Positions 1-9,781 of a stretch of DNA of 64,000 nucleotides are shown in pieces; the stretch's first letter is position 1, and each line of letters opens with the position of its first letter. The notes below the pieces were generated by a model. That model had not been told where the DNA came from and did no database searches. It saw nothing but the letters and a program-made list of their open reading frames with translations. The DNA comes from SZUA-309 sp050185825 (GTDB lineage: Bacteria; Pseudomonadota; Gammaproteobacteria; Pseudomonadales; Azotimanducaceae): assembly GCA_050185825.1 (NCBI GenBank), contig JBFWZA010000008.1, positions 220,125 through 284,124 of the forward strand, written 5' to 3'. The translations under genes were made by a program, and so were the position numbers.

Positions 1-1377
<1,377 letters not shown>

Positions 1378-1488
1378 AAGCGTCGGTGGAGGCCTCTATA
1401 CGGCGCTGACGCGCTGATACAGACCCGCCGGCCGCACTGACCCGGTTCCGAATCTGACGGGTCATCACCCGTTCGAGGCACCTGCGAC

Positions 1489-2283
1489 ATGCCGGAGCTG
1501 ACTTTCGACGACATCGATGCGGGCCGGTCCTTCGACTGGGGCCGCACGTCGGCGGACTACGACCGCTTCCGTCCCGGACCACCCGACAGCTTCTACCGCA
1601 AGCTCCAGGCGCTGGATATCGGCCTGCCGGGCCAGCGCATTCTGGATCTCGGAACGGGTACCGGTCTCCTCGCCAGGCGGTTCGCCGCCCAGGGCGCGCG
1701 GGCCTGGGGCATCGACGTGGCCGAGGCTCAGATCGCCATGGCCAGGGCCGCCGCTGCCCGGGAGCAGGTGGACGTCGACTTTCGGGTGGCGCCCAGCGAA
1801 TCGCTGCCGTTTGCGGATGGCGCCTTCGACGTGATCACCGCCAACCAGTGCTGGCTCTACTTCGATCCGGCACGAACCATTCCCGAGGTGTGCCGCACGC
1901 TCGCTCCCGGAGGCAGGCTGGTCGTTTCCCACTTCAGCTTCATGCCGCGCCTGGACCCGCTGGTCCGCGCATCCGAGCAGCTGGTGCTCCAGCACAACCC
2001 GGACTGGAGCGGTGCGGACTGGGATGGCGTGCTGCCGCCGGTGCCCGCCTGGTCGCGGGAGGCGTTCGAGCTGGTGGGTCTGTTCGTCTACGACGAGCAG
2101 ATTCCGTTCACCCGGGCGGGCTGGCGCGGCCGCATGCGAGCGCTGCGCGGTATTGCCGCCAGCCTGACGGAGGACGAGGTACGGGCTTTCGACCGCGAAC
2201 ACGAAGCCCTGCTCGAGCGTCTGGTCCCTGAGCGCTTCGACGTCTGCCATCGGATTCACGCACACGTCTTTTCGCCGCGTTAG
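1489..2283 (+). CDS. Class I SAM-dependent methyltransferase
   Basis: A 264-residue cytoplasmic protein with the Rossmann-type SAM-binding motif I 'LDLGTGTG' near residue 50, an acidic 'GIDVAEAQ' at the end of strand 2, and 'VCRTLAPGGRLVVSHFS' in the usual post-motif III position. This is the Methyltransf_11/UbiE-like architecture, whose substrates vary from small molecules to lipids. Nothing in the sequence identifies the substrate. It lies 111 bp after carB on the same strand and ends close to the convergent gene at 2291. Whether it belongs with the accessory block downstream is unclear. Methyltransferase fold: confident; specific role: unknown. Confidence 0.85.
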   Translation: MPELTFDDIDAGRSFDWGRTSADYDRFRPGPPDSFYRKLQALDIGLPGQRILDLGTGTGLLARRFAAQGARAWGIDVAEAQIAMARAAAAREQVDVDFRVAPSESLPFADGAFDVITANQCWLYFDPARTIPEVCRTLAPGGRLVVSHFSFMPRLDPLVRASEQLVLQHNPDWSGADWDGVLPPVPAWSREAFELVGLFVYDEQIPFTRAGWRGRMRALRGIAASLTEDEVRAFDREHEALLERLVPERFDVCHRIHAHVFSPR

Positions 2284-2290
2284 CCGCCGG

Positions 2291-2716
2291 CTAACCGAGC
2301 ACGAGCGTCACGGCCAGGCTGCCGAGACCGACGCTGCACAATGCCAGCCCCCAGCCGAACAACCGTCGAGACCGATCCCGCAGCCGCCGCTGGTCGGACG
2401 CGGCGGCGCCGATGATGCCGGTCAGGGAAGCATAGATGCTCCTTCGCGCATCGAGCCGGATCACGCGGTCTTCGATGGGCGCCGTGATTTCCTGCGCCAG
2501 CTGCTTGACGAGACTCCGGTAGGCGACTTCAAAAGTATCCTGCCTTTTTTGCCGACCGCGCCGCGTCCAGGCGAACCGGTACGAATCGCGCAGCAGGCCG
2601 CGGTAGCGTCTGACCATGCGATCGTCCGAGTGGGCGGTCGCGGATGCCGCCCGCTGTTCTGTCCCGGAATCCGGCAGCGATTGCGGCACGGAAAGCGTGA
2701 TTTCCTCGATAGGCAT
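2291..2716 (-). CDS. Hypothetical protein with C-terminal membrane segment
   Basis: A 141-residue protein I do not recognise. The N-terminal ~110 residues are charged, arginine-rich and probably helical ('RYRGLLRDSYRFAWTRRGR'). The last ~20 residues ('GWGLALCSVGLGSLAVTLVLG') form one hydrophobic segment, so it looks like a tail-anchored inner-membrane protein. The ATG at 2716 is preferred over an upstream GTG at 2734 because a good ribosome-binding site (AGAGGGAG) sits just before it. It is convergent with the methyltransferase and divergent from the large cluster, so its promoter shares the 2717-2996 intergenic region with that of the cluster. Confidence 0.6.
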   Translation of the reverse strand: MPIEEITLSVPQSLPDSGTEQRAASATAHSDDRMVRRYRGLLRDSYRFAWTRRGRQKRQDTFEVAYRSLVKQLAQEITAPIEDRVIRLDARRSIYASLTGIIGAAASDQRRLRDRSRRLFGWGLALCSVGLGSLAVTLVLG

Positions 2717-2797
2717 TGAGCACTCCCTCTGCACGGATCATCGCCGCTGTTCCAGCCTCGTACCGTGAAACCCATCTGCTTTGGGGTGATCGGTCGT

Positions 2798-2815
2798 CTG
2801 TGTCGAACGACACAG
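2798..2815. promoter_or_regulatory. Candidate operator: 8-bp perfect inverted repeat
   Basis: CTGTGTCGAACGACACAG: two perfect 8-bp arms separated by AA. It lies in the divergent intergenic region between the reverse-strand small gene and the forward-strand accessory cluster. The two-base gap is too tight for a stable RNA hairpin, so a binding site for a dimeric regulator is more likely. No regulator gene is adjacent and I see no clear -35/-10 pair around it. Confidence 0.4.
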
Positions 2816-2996
2816 TGAGGAAGGTGAACTCCCGCTCAGCTGGGGCATTTGCAGACGGCGGATCCGGCAACTGTGCGTACGTTCACAACGCCCCGGATCG
2901 GTTTCGTAAAGACTTTGTAGCCTTGCTGACCGTCGGCTGGTGTCGTGCCACGGCATCCCGACGGCTGGGACACAGGCAAGTCAGGGATACATCAAC

Positions 2997-3533
2997 ATGA
3001 GATGGAAGAGATCTTGCTTTCCGGGCGTGCTGCTCTTGGTCTGCGCGCAGGTCCTGTGCCTGCCGGCGGCCCTGGCGGCCGAGCCCTCCGCGCAGGAATT
3101 GCGCAGCCTCGACGAGCAGGTCCAGGAGATCAAGTCGGACGTGCTCGGCATCGCCGCGGAGCTGTCCGTGCTGGAAGAGCAGCTGCTCTTTCCCTCCAAC
3201 ACGCAGGTGGCGGTGTTCGTCTCGCTCGACAGGGCGCCGTCCTTCCGCCTGGATGCGGTAAGGATCCTGATCGATGGCGCGCTCGCGGCGCATCACATCT
3301 ACAGCTTCAAGGAGCTGGATGCGCTCACCAGCGGCGGGGTGCAGCGGATCTACACGGGCAACCTGCCGAGCGGTGACCACCAGCTCGAGGTGACCGTCAT
3401 CGGCAAGCTGCCGAGCGGCAAGGACTACAGCCAGACCGATACCTTTACCTTCAGGAAAAGCATAGAGCCGAGCCTGCTGGGAATCGCGCTGGCCGGGTCG
3501 AGCGGTTCGGCGATCGAGCTCAATAGCTGGTAG
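2997..3533 (+). CDS. Small periplasmic protein, first gene of the envelope cluster
   Basis: A 178-residue protein of unknown family. The ATG at 2997 is chosen because it follows AGGGA at proper spacing and opens directly onto a signal peptide (basic 'MRWKRS', hydrophobic core, 'LPAALAA' cleavage region). The mature protein starts with a short coiled coil ('RSLDEQVQEIKSDVLGIA', about residues 33-62) and continues as a beta-rich domain (about 68-155). It ends three bases before the next gene, which points to translational coupling with the TPR protein. Its position suggests a periplasmic accessory part of the machine encoded downstream; that role is inference. Confidence 0.7.
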   Translation: MRWKRSCFPGVLLLVCAQVLCLPAALAAEPSAQELRSLDEQVQEIKSDVLGIAAELSVLEEQLLFPSNTQVAVFVSLDRAPSFRLDAVRILIDGALAAHHIYSFKELDALTSGGVQRIYTGNLPSGDHQLEVTVIGKLPSGKDYSQTDTFTFRKSIEPSLLGIALAGSSGSAIELNSW

Positions 3534-3536
3534 ATC

Positions 3537-5492
3537 ATGAGCCCGGGACGGCTTCGGCGCTACAGACTGCGGTCGCTGCTTCTGCCGGCAGCGCTGCTGG
3601 CGAGCTCCGCATTCGCAGCAGAGCAGGCGCCGCGGGATCTGTATTTCTCGGAAGCCGTCTACTGGGCGAAGCAGGGACTCTATTTCGATGCCCTCGAGCG
3701 GCTCGACGCGGAGCTCATCCAGCACCACGGCCTGGATGAGCCGGAGCTGGATTCCCTGTATCCCTTCATCGACGACGCGGAGTTCTCGGTCGGAGATTTC
3801 GAGCTCAGCTACCGGATGCACCACCGTGCCGGCCGCGCGATCACTGCCGTACTCGAGGGGAACGTACCGGAACCGGTCAAGAACGACGCCGCCTATCGGC
3901 TGGCGCGCATTCACTTCCAGAAAGGCCAGCTCGTGGACGCCCTGAAGGCCCTGGACCGGATTCAGGGCCGCGTGCCGGAGGAAATCCGGGAAGAGGTGGA
4001 GTTCCTTCGCGCCAACGTCTACCTCTCCACGGCGCGCCCCGACGAGGCCGTGCCGATTCTGCGCAGGCTGCAGGGCAGCAAGCCCTGGGTGGGCTTCGCG
4101 GACTACAACCTGGGCATCGCGAATCTGCAGCAGGAGCGACACGACGCCGCCCTGCAGCAGCTGCAGAAGGCCGGGCTGGTGAAGGGATCCGACGAGTCGG
4201 TTCTCGCCATCAGGGACAAGGCCAACCTGGTGCGGGGAACGCTGCTGCTGGAGGCGGGCCGCTTCGATGAGGCCAAGCTGTCGCTGGAGCGGGTACGGCT
4301 CGAGGGTCCGTTTTCGAACCAGGCCCTGCTGAGCGCCGGCTGGGCGGACTTCTCGGACAACCGCTTCGATCGGGCGCTGGCGCCCTGGAACCTCCTGGTG
4401 AGTCGCAACCACACCGACCCTGCCGTTCAGGAAGCCATGCTGGCGCTGCCCTATGCCTACGGACAGCTCAACGTCTACGGCCGCGCCGCCGTGCTCTACG
4501 GCGAGGCGCTCAGGACCTTCGGCGAGGAGCTCAATCGGCTGGATGCGTCCATCGACAGCATTCAGCGGGGTGGCTTTCTGAAGGCGCTGGTCCGGGAGGA
4601 GATCCGCAAGGATCGTGACTGGGTCATCCGGCTGCGCAGCCTGCCCGAGACGCCGGAGACGTACTACCTGATGGAGCTGATGGCGTCACACGACTTCCAG
4701 ACGGCGTTGTCGAACTACCTGGACATGGAAGACCTCCGCCGGCGGCTCGAAAGCTGGCAGGTCAGCTTCGATGCCTACGAGGACGTCATCGCAGCCCGTC
4801 GCGCCTACTACGAGCCGCTGCTGCCGGGGCTCGATCAGCAGTTCCGGGAGGTGGACTCCCGGCGCCGGCTGCGGCTGGAGCAGCACAGAATTCTTGCCGA
4901 TCGCATGCAGAACCTGCTGGTGGCGCCACGGCCCGAGCATCTCGCCACCACCGAGGAGCGGCTGCTCACCGCCCGGCTGAACCGTCTCGGCGAGGGGCTG
5001 GATCCGGTGGAGGACGCGGCGCTGCTCACGCGGATCGGTCGGCTCAAGGGGCTCGTCACCTGGGACGTTAAGACGCAGTACCACGAGCGGCTCACCCGGT
5101 TCTACGAACACATCGAGGCGTCCCGCGAGGCCCTGGCGGTGCTCGACGCCCAGTACAACGCCTACGTCCGGGTGCGTCAGGCGGCCACGCACAGCTTCGA
5201 GGGCTACGACGTGCCCATCAAGCGGCTCAGGACCCGGGTCGCCGGCGCCACACAGCGCATCGATCTGCTCATGGCCCGACAGGGCCACCTGCTCGAGCAG
5301 GTGGCGGTACGGGAGCTGAAGCGACGGGTCGAGCGGCTCGAAGGCTACGAGGAACGTGCCCGTTACGCGCTGGCGGACAGCTACGACCGGGCCACGGCCG
5401 CGCAGGCGGCGCTCGGCACGGCGGAAGCCCTGAACGACGGGGTGGATACCCCACACGATGGGGCCGCAGCCCCGCGAAGCGGGGGTGAGTAG
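3537..5492 (+). CDS. Secreted TPR and coiled-coil protein
   Basis: A 651-residue exported protein. Residues 1-27 form a signal peptide ending 'ASSAFAAEQ'. Residues ~35-330 contain degenerate tetratricopeptide repeats ('AVYWAKQGLYFDALERLDAE', 'AAYRLARIHFQKGQLVDAL', 'ADYNLGIANLQQERHDAAL'). Residues ~385-635 are strongly helical and charged with coiled-coil heptads ('RELKRRVERLEGYEERARY'). Such TPR proteins act as periplasmic scaffolds in envelope complexes. Its stop overlaps the GTG of the next gene by one base (TAGTG), implying coupled translation. The exact family is not recognised. Confidence 0.8.
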   Translation: MSPGRLRRYRLRSLLLPAALLASSAFAAEQAPRDLYFSEAVYWAKQGLYFDALERLDAELIQHHGLDEPELDSLYPFIDDAEFSVGDFELSYRMHHRAGRAITAVLEGNVPEPVKNDAAYRLARIHFQKGQLVDALKALDRIQGRVPEEIREEVEFLRANVYLSTARPDEAVPILRRLQGSKPWVGFADYNLGIANLQQERHDAALQQLQKAGLVKGSDESVLAIRDKANLVRGTLLLEAGRFDEAKLSLERVRLEGPFSNQALLSAGWADFSDNRFDRALAPWNLLVSRNHTDPAVQEAMLALPYAYGQLNVYGRAAVLYGEALRTFGEELNRLDASIDSIQRGGFLKALVREEIRKDRDWVIRLRSLPETPETYYLMELMASHDFQTALSNYLDMEDLRRRLESWQVSFDAYEDVIAARRAYYEPLLPGLDQQFREVDSRRRLRLEQHRILADRMQNLLVAPRPEHLATTEERLLTARLNRLGEGLDPVEDAALLTRIGRLKGLVTWDVKTQYHERLTRFYEHIEASREALAVLDAQYNAYVRVRQAATHSFEGYDVPIKRLRTRVAGATQRIDLLMARQGHLLEQVAVRELKRRVERLEGYEERARYALADSYDRATAAQAALGTAEALNDGVDTPHDGAAAPRSGGE

Positions 5493-8400
5493 TGGTACGC
5501 CTGCCCGCACCGACCCTGTGCGCGATCCTGTTGGCGCTGCTCGGCGGCTGCCAGACGACGCCGGACCGGACGACCATCGGCAAGCTGCGTCAGGTCGAGC
5601 CGGACCTGACGGAAGTGCACGTGGACGACAGCCTCGTGAAGGCGATGCAGAGCTACGAGCGTTTTCTGTCGGAAACCCCCGCTCACGTCATGGCGCCGGA
5701 AGCCATGCGGCGGCTCGCGGATCTGCAGATCGAGAAGGAATACGGGGTGATCGGGGAGGCCGGCACCGCCTCCGTGATCGATCTGCCGGCGCCCGAGTCG
5801 GAGGCGCCCGCGCCCCGCAGCGCCAGCGCGACTCTCGCACAGACGGGTCGGGCACCGGTCCCGGCCGGCGGCACGGAAAGCGATGCGGCGTTCGAGGCGC
5901 GCGCCAGCGCGCCGGACTTCCTCGGGACTCCCGAGCAGCCGGCGCTCACCGCGCCGGAAGGTGGGGAGCCGCTCGATGTCAGCGGTCCGACTCAGGCCAT
6001 CGCGACCTATCAGAAAATTCTCGCCGACTATCCGTGGTATGAGCGCAACGACCAGGTGCTGTACCAGATGGCGCGTGCCTACGACGAGCTCGCTCAGCCG
6101 GACGAAGCCATCCGGGTGGTCGAGCGGCTGATCGCCGAGTATCCGGACTCCCGCTACGTGGACGAGGTGTACTTCCGACGCGGGGAGTACTTCTTCGTGC
6201 GCAGGCAGTACCTCGATGCGGAGGAGGCCTACCAGGCGGTGGTCCGCATGGGCGAGGGCTCGGAGTTCTTCGAGCTCGCGCTCTACAAACTCGGCTGGTC
6301 TCTCTACAAGCAGGAGCTCTATGAAGAGGCGCTGCACCAGTACGTCGCGCTGCTCGACTACAAGCTGGCGACCGGCTACGACTTCGACACCGCCTTTGGT
6401 GAGGACTCGGACGAGGGTGAAGAGCGGCGGGTGGCGGACACGTTCCGGGTGATCAGCCTGAGCTTCACCAACCTGGGTGGTCCCGAGGTGCTGAACGAGT
6501 ACTTCTCCACCTACGGCGCCCGGAGCTTCGAAGACCGGATCTACCGGAACCTGGCCGAGTTCCACTTCGACAAGCGCCGATTCAACGATGCGGCGGCGGT
6601 CTACAAGGCGTTCGTTGCGCTCAACCCGCTGCACAAGGTGGCGCCGCACTTCAGCATGCGGGTCTCCGAGATCTATGCCGAAGGCAACTTCCCGCTGCTC
6701 GTGGTGGAGTCGAAGAAGGACTTCGCGCGGCGCTATGGGGTGAAGGCGGAGTACTGGCAGTACTACGCGCTCGACTCCATGCCGGACGTTGTGGAATACC
6801 TGAAGACCAACCTGGTCGACCTGGCGGCTCACTACCACGCCCTCTACCAGGAGGAATCGCTCGAGGAGCAGCGACCGGCCAACTACGGGGAAGCCCTGCA
6901 CTGGTACGACGAGTTCCTCGCGTCCTTCCCGCAGGATGCGCGCTCACCGGGCATCAACTATCAGCTCGCCGATCTGCTGCTCGAGAACGGCGACTTCGCC
7001 GAGTCCGCACGGCAGTACGAGCGCACTGCCTATGACTACCCGGCGCACGAACGGTCTGCCGAGGCCGGCTACGCGGCCATCTATGCGCACCGGCAGAATC
7101 TGGCGCAGCTGACGGGCCCGGAGCTTCCCCCCGCCCGGCTGGCAACGGTCGACAGCTCGCTCAAGTTCTCGGAAACCTTTCCGGATCACGAGCACGCTGC
7201 GAAGGTGCTGGGGGCGGCAACGGAAGATCTCTATGCCATGCAGGACTACGGGCGGGCGATTTTCGCGGGCCGCTGGCTCATCGACGCGTATCCGGATGCC
7301 GACACGGCGCTGACCAGAATGGCGTGGATGATCGTGGCGCATGCCTCCTTCGACACCGCCAGCTATCCGGACGCGGAGGAGGGGTACGCCGCGGTGCTCG
7401 CGCTGACCGCTGCGGACGATCAGGAGCGCCAGTCTGTCGTCGACAACCTGGCCGCGTCCATCTACAAGCAGGGAGAGCAGGCCAGGCTCCTGGAGGACTA
7501 TGCCGGCGCGGCCGATCATTTCCTGCGCATCAAGACGGCGGCGCCGACCTCGGAGATCCGAGCCGCAGCGGAATACGACGCAGCGGCCGCGCTGATACAC
7601 CTGGAGCACTGGGTGGCGGCGGCCGACGTGCTCGAAGATTTCCGATCCAGCTTCCCGGAGCACGAGCTGGCGGGTGAAGCGACCGAACAGCTCGCGGTGG
7701 TCTACGAGAACGCCGGCGAGCTCAACCGCTCGGCAGCGGAGTACGAACGCGTGGCGCTCGATGCCGTCGATCCGGCCGTCAGGGCCGAGGCGCTGCTGGT
7801 GGCTGGCGATCTCTACGAGCAGGCGGGCAGCGACGCCGAAGCGCTGCGGGTGTTCGAGCAGTATCTCGGCGAGTATCCGGAGCCGGTGGAGACCGCACTG
7901 GAGATCCGGCACAAGGTTGCACTGGCGTACGAGGCGCGCGGTGACGACGCGGCCTATCTCGCGCAGCTGCGCGCCATCGTCGACATCGACGCCGGGGCCG
8001 GGGCGGCGCGGACGGACCGCACGCGGTACCTGGGCGGAACGTCCGCCCTGGTGCTCACCCGCCCGCTCTACGACGACTTCCGCAGCCTGCGCCTGACCCA
8101 GCCCTTCGAGAAGAGCCTGGCGGAGAAACAGCGGCGCATGGACCTGGCGCTGTCCGCCTTCGAAGCGCTGGTGCGCTACGAGGTGGGCGAGGTCACCGCC
8201 GCCGCCACCTACTACATCGCCGAGATCTATGGCGATTTCAGCGAGGCGCTGCTTGCCTCGGAACGACCCGCGGGCCTGAGCGCTGTCGATCTCGCCGAGT
8301 ACGAGCTGGTGATCGAGGAGGAAGCCTATCCCTTCGAGGAGCGCTCGATCGCCGTCCACCAGGAAAATCTCGAGCTCCTCCGCGCGGGTGTGTTCAACCG

Positions 8401-8623
8401 CTGGGTCGAGCAGAGCCTTTCCGAGCTGGCCGTGCTCATGCCGGGACGCTATGCGAAGCACGAGCTCAGCAGCGGCTTCGTGGGCAGCATCGACCAGTAC
8501 GCCTACCGTTCGCCGCAGGTGCCGGAGCCGGAGCCTGACACCGGGTCCGACGCGGTGAGCAGTGCCGAGTCGCCGCAGGAGCTCGGGCCGGCCGCATTCG
8601 CAGGAGTCGACGATGGGAAGTAG
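5492..8623 (+). CDS. Large TPR lipoprotein
   Basis: A 1043-residue lipoprotein. The signal sequence ends in lipobox 'LLGGC' with Cys20 as acylation site and Gln at +2, which favours outer-membrane localisation by the Lol rule. After a low-complexity linker (~residues 85-165) the rest is arrays of TPR-like repeats ('VLYQMARAYDELAQPDEAI', 'ALYKLGWSLYKQELYEEAL', 'INYQLADLLLENGDFAESA', 'AEALLVAGDLYEQAGSDAE'), resembling YbgF/BamD-type or Glt-type TPR proteins. It is probably a periplasm-facing scaffold on the outer membrane. The GTG start overlaps the preceding stop and its own end overlaps the next gene by 11 bp. Confidence 0.82.
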   Translation: MVRLPAPTLCAILLALLGGCQTTPDRTTIGKLRQVEPDLTEVHVDDSLVKAMQSYERFLSETPAHVMAPEAMRRLADLQIEKEYGVIGEAGTASVIDLPAPESEAPAPRSASATLAQTGRAPVPAGGTESDAAFEARASAPDFLGTPEQPALTAPEGGEPLDVSGPTQAIATYQKILADYPWYERNDQVLYQMARAYDELAQPDEAIRVVERLIAEYPDSRYVDEVYFRRGEYFFVRRQYLDAEEAYQAVVRMGEGSEFFELALYKLGWSLYKQELYEEALHQYVALLDYKLATGYDFDTAFGEDSDEGEERRVADTFRVISLSFTNLGGPEVLNEYFSTYGARSFEDRIYRNLAEFHFDKRRFNDAAAVYKAFVALNPLHKVAPHFSMRVSEIYAEGNFPLLVVESKKDFARRYGVKAEYWQYYALDSMPDVVEYLKTNLVDLAAHYHALYQEESLEEQRPANYGEALHWYDEFLASFPQDARSPGINYQLADLLLENGDFAESARQYERTAYDYPAHERSAEAGYAAIYAHRQNLAQLTGPELPPARLATVDSSLKFSETFPDHEHAAKVLGAATEDLYAMQDYGRAIFAGRWLIDAYPDADTALTRMAWMIVAHASFDTASYPDAEEGYAAVLALTAADDQERQSVVDNLAASIYKQGEQARLLEDYAGAADHFLRIKTAAPTSEIRAAAEYDAAAALIHLEHWVAAADVLEDFRSSFPEHELAGEATEQLAVVYENAGELNRSAAEYERVALDAVDPAVRAEALLVAGDLYEQAGSDAEALRVFEQYLGEYPEPVETALEIRHKVALAYEARGDDAAYLAQLRAIVDIDAGAGAARTDRTRYLGGTSALVLTRPLYDDFRSLRLTQPFEKSLAEKQRRMDLALSAFEALVRYEVGEVTAAATYYIAEIYGDFSEALLASERPAGLSAVDLAEYELVIEEEAYPFEERSIAVHQENLELLRAGVFNRWVEQSLSELAVLMPGRYAKHELSSGFVGSIDQYAYRSPQVPEPEPDTGSDAVSSAESPQELGPAAFAGVDDGK

Positions 8624-9290
8624 CAGAGCGATGCGTGCCTGCCGTGATCTGCTGGCGGCCGCGGTGCTGGTCTGCGTTGCGGGCTGCGCGGCCGATCCGG
8701 GCGCACCGCGGTCGGGCAGCTCCGCGAGTACGCCGGCATCGAGTCACGAGGCGCCACGGCTCTCACGCGAGGCCGACGGCGGGTTCACCGTCACCGAGGT
8801 GGTGCGGATCGACAGCGACGTCCGTCGTGATTATCAGCAGGCGCTGTCGATGCTGCAGGCGGGTCGACTCGACGAAGGCATCACCCTGCTCGAGTCCGTC
8901 ACCCTGCGGGCACCGGACGTCACGATTCCGCACATCGACCTCGGCGTTGCCTACGCACGCCGGGACGAGCTGGGGAAGGCCGAGCAGAGCCTCGAGACCG
9001 CGCTGTCCCTGGCGCCCAATCATCCCGCGGCGCTGAACGAGATGGGTATCGTCTATCGGCGGTCCGGCAGGTTCGACGCAGCCCGCAGCAGCTATGAACG
9101 GGCGCTGGCGATCCATCCGGGTTTTCACTTCGCGCTGCTCAACCTCGGCGTGCTCTGCGATCTCTACCTGCAGGACCTCCACTGCGCGCTCACCAACTAC
9201 GAGCGTTATGCCGAGATCGTTACCGATGACGACGAGGTGGACGTGTGGATTGCCGACATCAGGAACCGGCTGAGTGCCACAGAGGAGTAA
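8613..9290 (+). CDS. TPR lipoprotein
   Basis: A 225-residue lipoprotein. The ATG at 8613 has AGGAG six bases upstream; an in-frame ATG at 8631 is the alternative. The lipobox is 'VAGC' with Cys25 followed by Ala, so outer-membrane sorting is expected. Residues ~75-210 hold three to four clear TPR units ('DYQQALSMLQAGRLDEGI', 'IDLGVAYARRDELGKAEQ', 'NEMGIVYRRSGRFDAARS'). It resembles the short TPR lipoproteins (GltE-like) that accompany TolQR-type motors in myxobacterial gliding loci; that comparison is by architecture only. Confidence 0.8.
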   Translation: MGSSRAMRACRDLLAAAVLVCVAGCAADPGAPRSGSSASTPASSHEAPRLSREADGGFTVTEVVRIDSDVRRDYQQALSMLQAGRLDEGITLLESVTLRAPDVTIPHIDLGVAYARRDELGKAEQSLETALSLAPNHPAALNEMGIVYRRSGRFDAARSSYERALAIHPGFHFALLNLGVLCDLYLQDLHCALTNYERYAEIVTDDDEVDVWIADIRNRLSATEE

Positions 9291-9295
9291 GCGCC

Positions 9296-9622
9296 GTGCG
9301 TAGTCTGATGATCGTCCTTGTGCTGGCCCTCGCGGCACCCGTCCGGGCGGCGGAGGGTGACGCTTCCGCTGAGGGCGGCGCAAAAACCCTTTCCGGCATG
9401 TCCGTGCTCGGCAACAACGAGGCGCCGAAGTCGCTGGTGCTGGTGCCGTGGAAGAGCTCGCAGATCGGTGACGGCATCGGGGTGGTGGAAAGCCTCAGCA
9501 ACCGACCCATGCCCGTCGATCGCGACGTATTCGGCCGGGAGCTTGACTACTACCGCATCCGTACGGACATGCCCGAGTCGACCGATTCGGATGCGGACGG
9601 GTTCTCAGTCGGCACTCGCTGA
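9296..9622 (+). CDS. Small periplasmic protein of unknown function
   Basis: A 108-residue exported protein. The GTG at 9296 is the likely start: it follows AGAGGAG and the frame opens directly onto a signal peptide ('MRSLMIVLVLALAAPVRA'). The mature part is short and polar with the patch 'KSLVLVPWKSSQIGDG' and an acidic tail. No family is recognised. It starts 5 bp after the TPR lipoprotein and is the last gene before a 159-bp gap that precedes the motor genes, so it closes the first half of the block. Confidence 0.6.
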   Translation: MRSLMIVLVLALAAPVRAAEGDASAEGGAKTLSGMSVLGNNEAPKSLVLVPWKSSQIGDGIGVVESLSNRPMPVDRDVFGRELDYYRIRTDMPESTDSDADGFSVGTR

Positions 9623-9781
9623 ACGGCAGGACCTGCAATCCGTGAGGTCGATCACTTCGCCGTTTGTTAACAAGCAATAGCCTTTTTGTTCAGGGATTGT
9701 AAGGGACCAGTCCCGGAACAGAGGCTGCCCGGGACCAGCCCCGAAACCGATTTCCCCAGCTCTTTCGAAGAGGAACTAACC
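9623..9781 (+). promoter_or_regulatory. Intergenic region before the motor genes, with palindromes
   Basis: The only sizeable gap inside the cluster. It contains a perfect palindrome TTGTTAACAA (9664-9673), an inverted repeat GGGAC-CA-GTCCC (9703-9714), and a second copy of the motif GGGACCAG at about 9731. The composition is locally AT-richer than the flanking genes. A second promoter or an mRNA processing site that raises motor expression relative to upstream genes is plausible; no convincing -35/-10 pair is visible. The region ends with GAGGAA, the ribosome-binding site of the ExbB-like gene. Confidence 0.35.
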
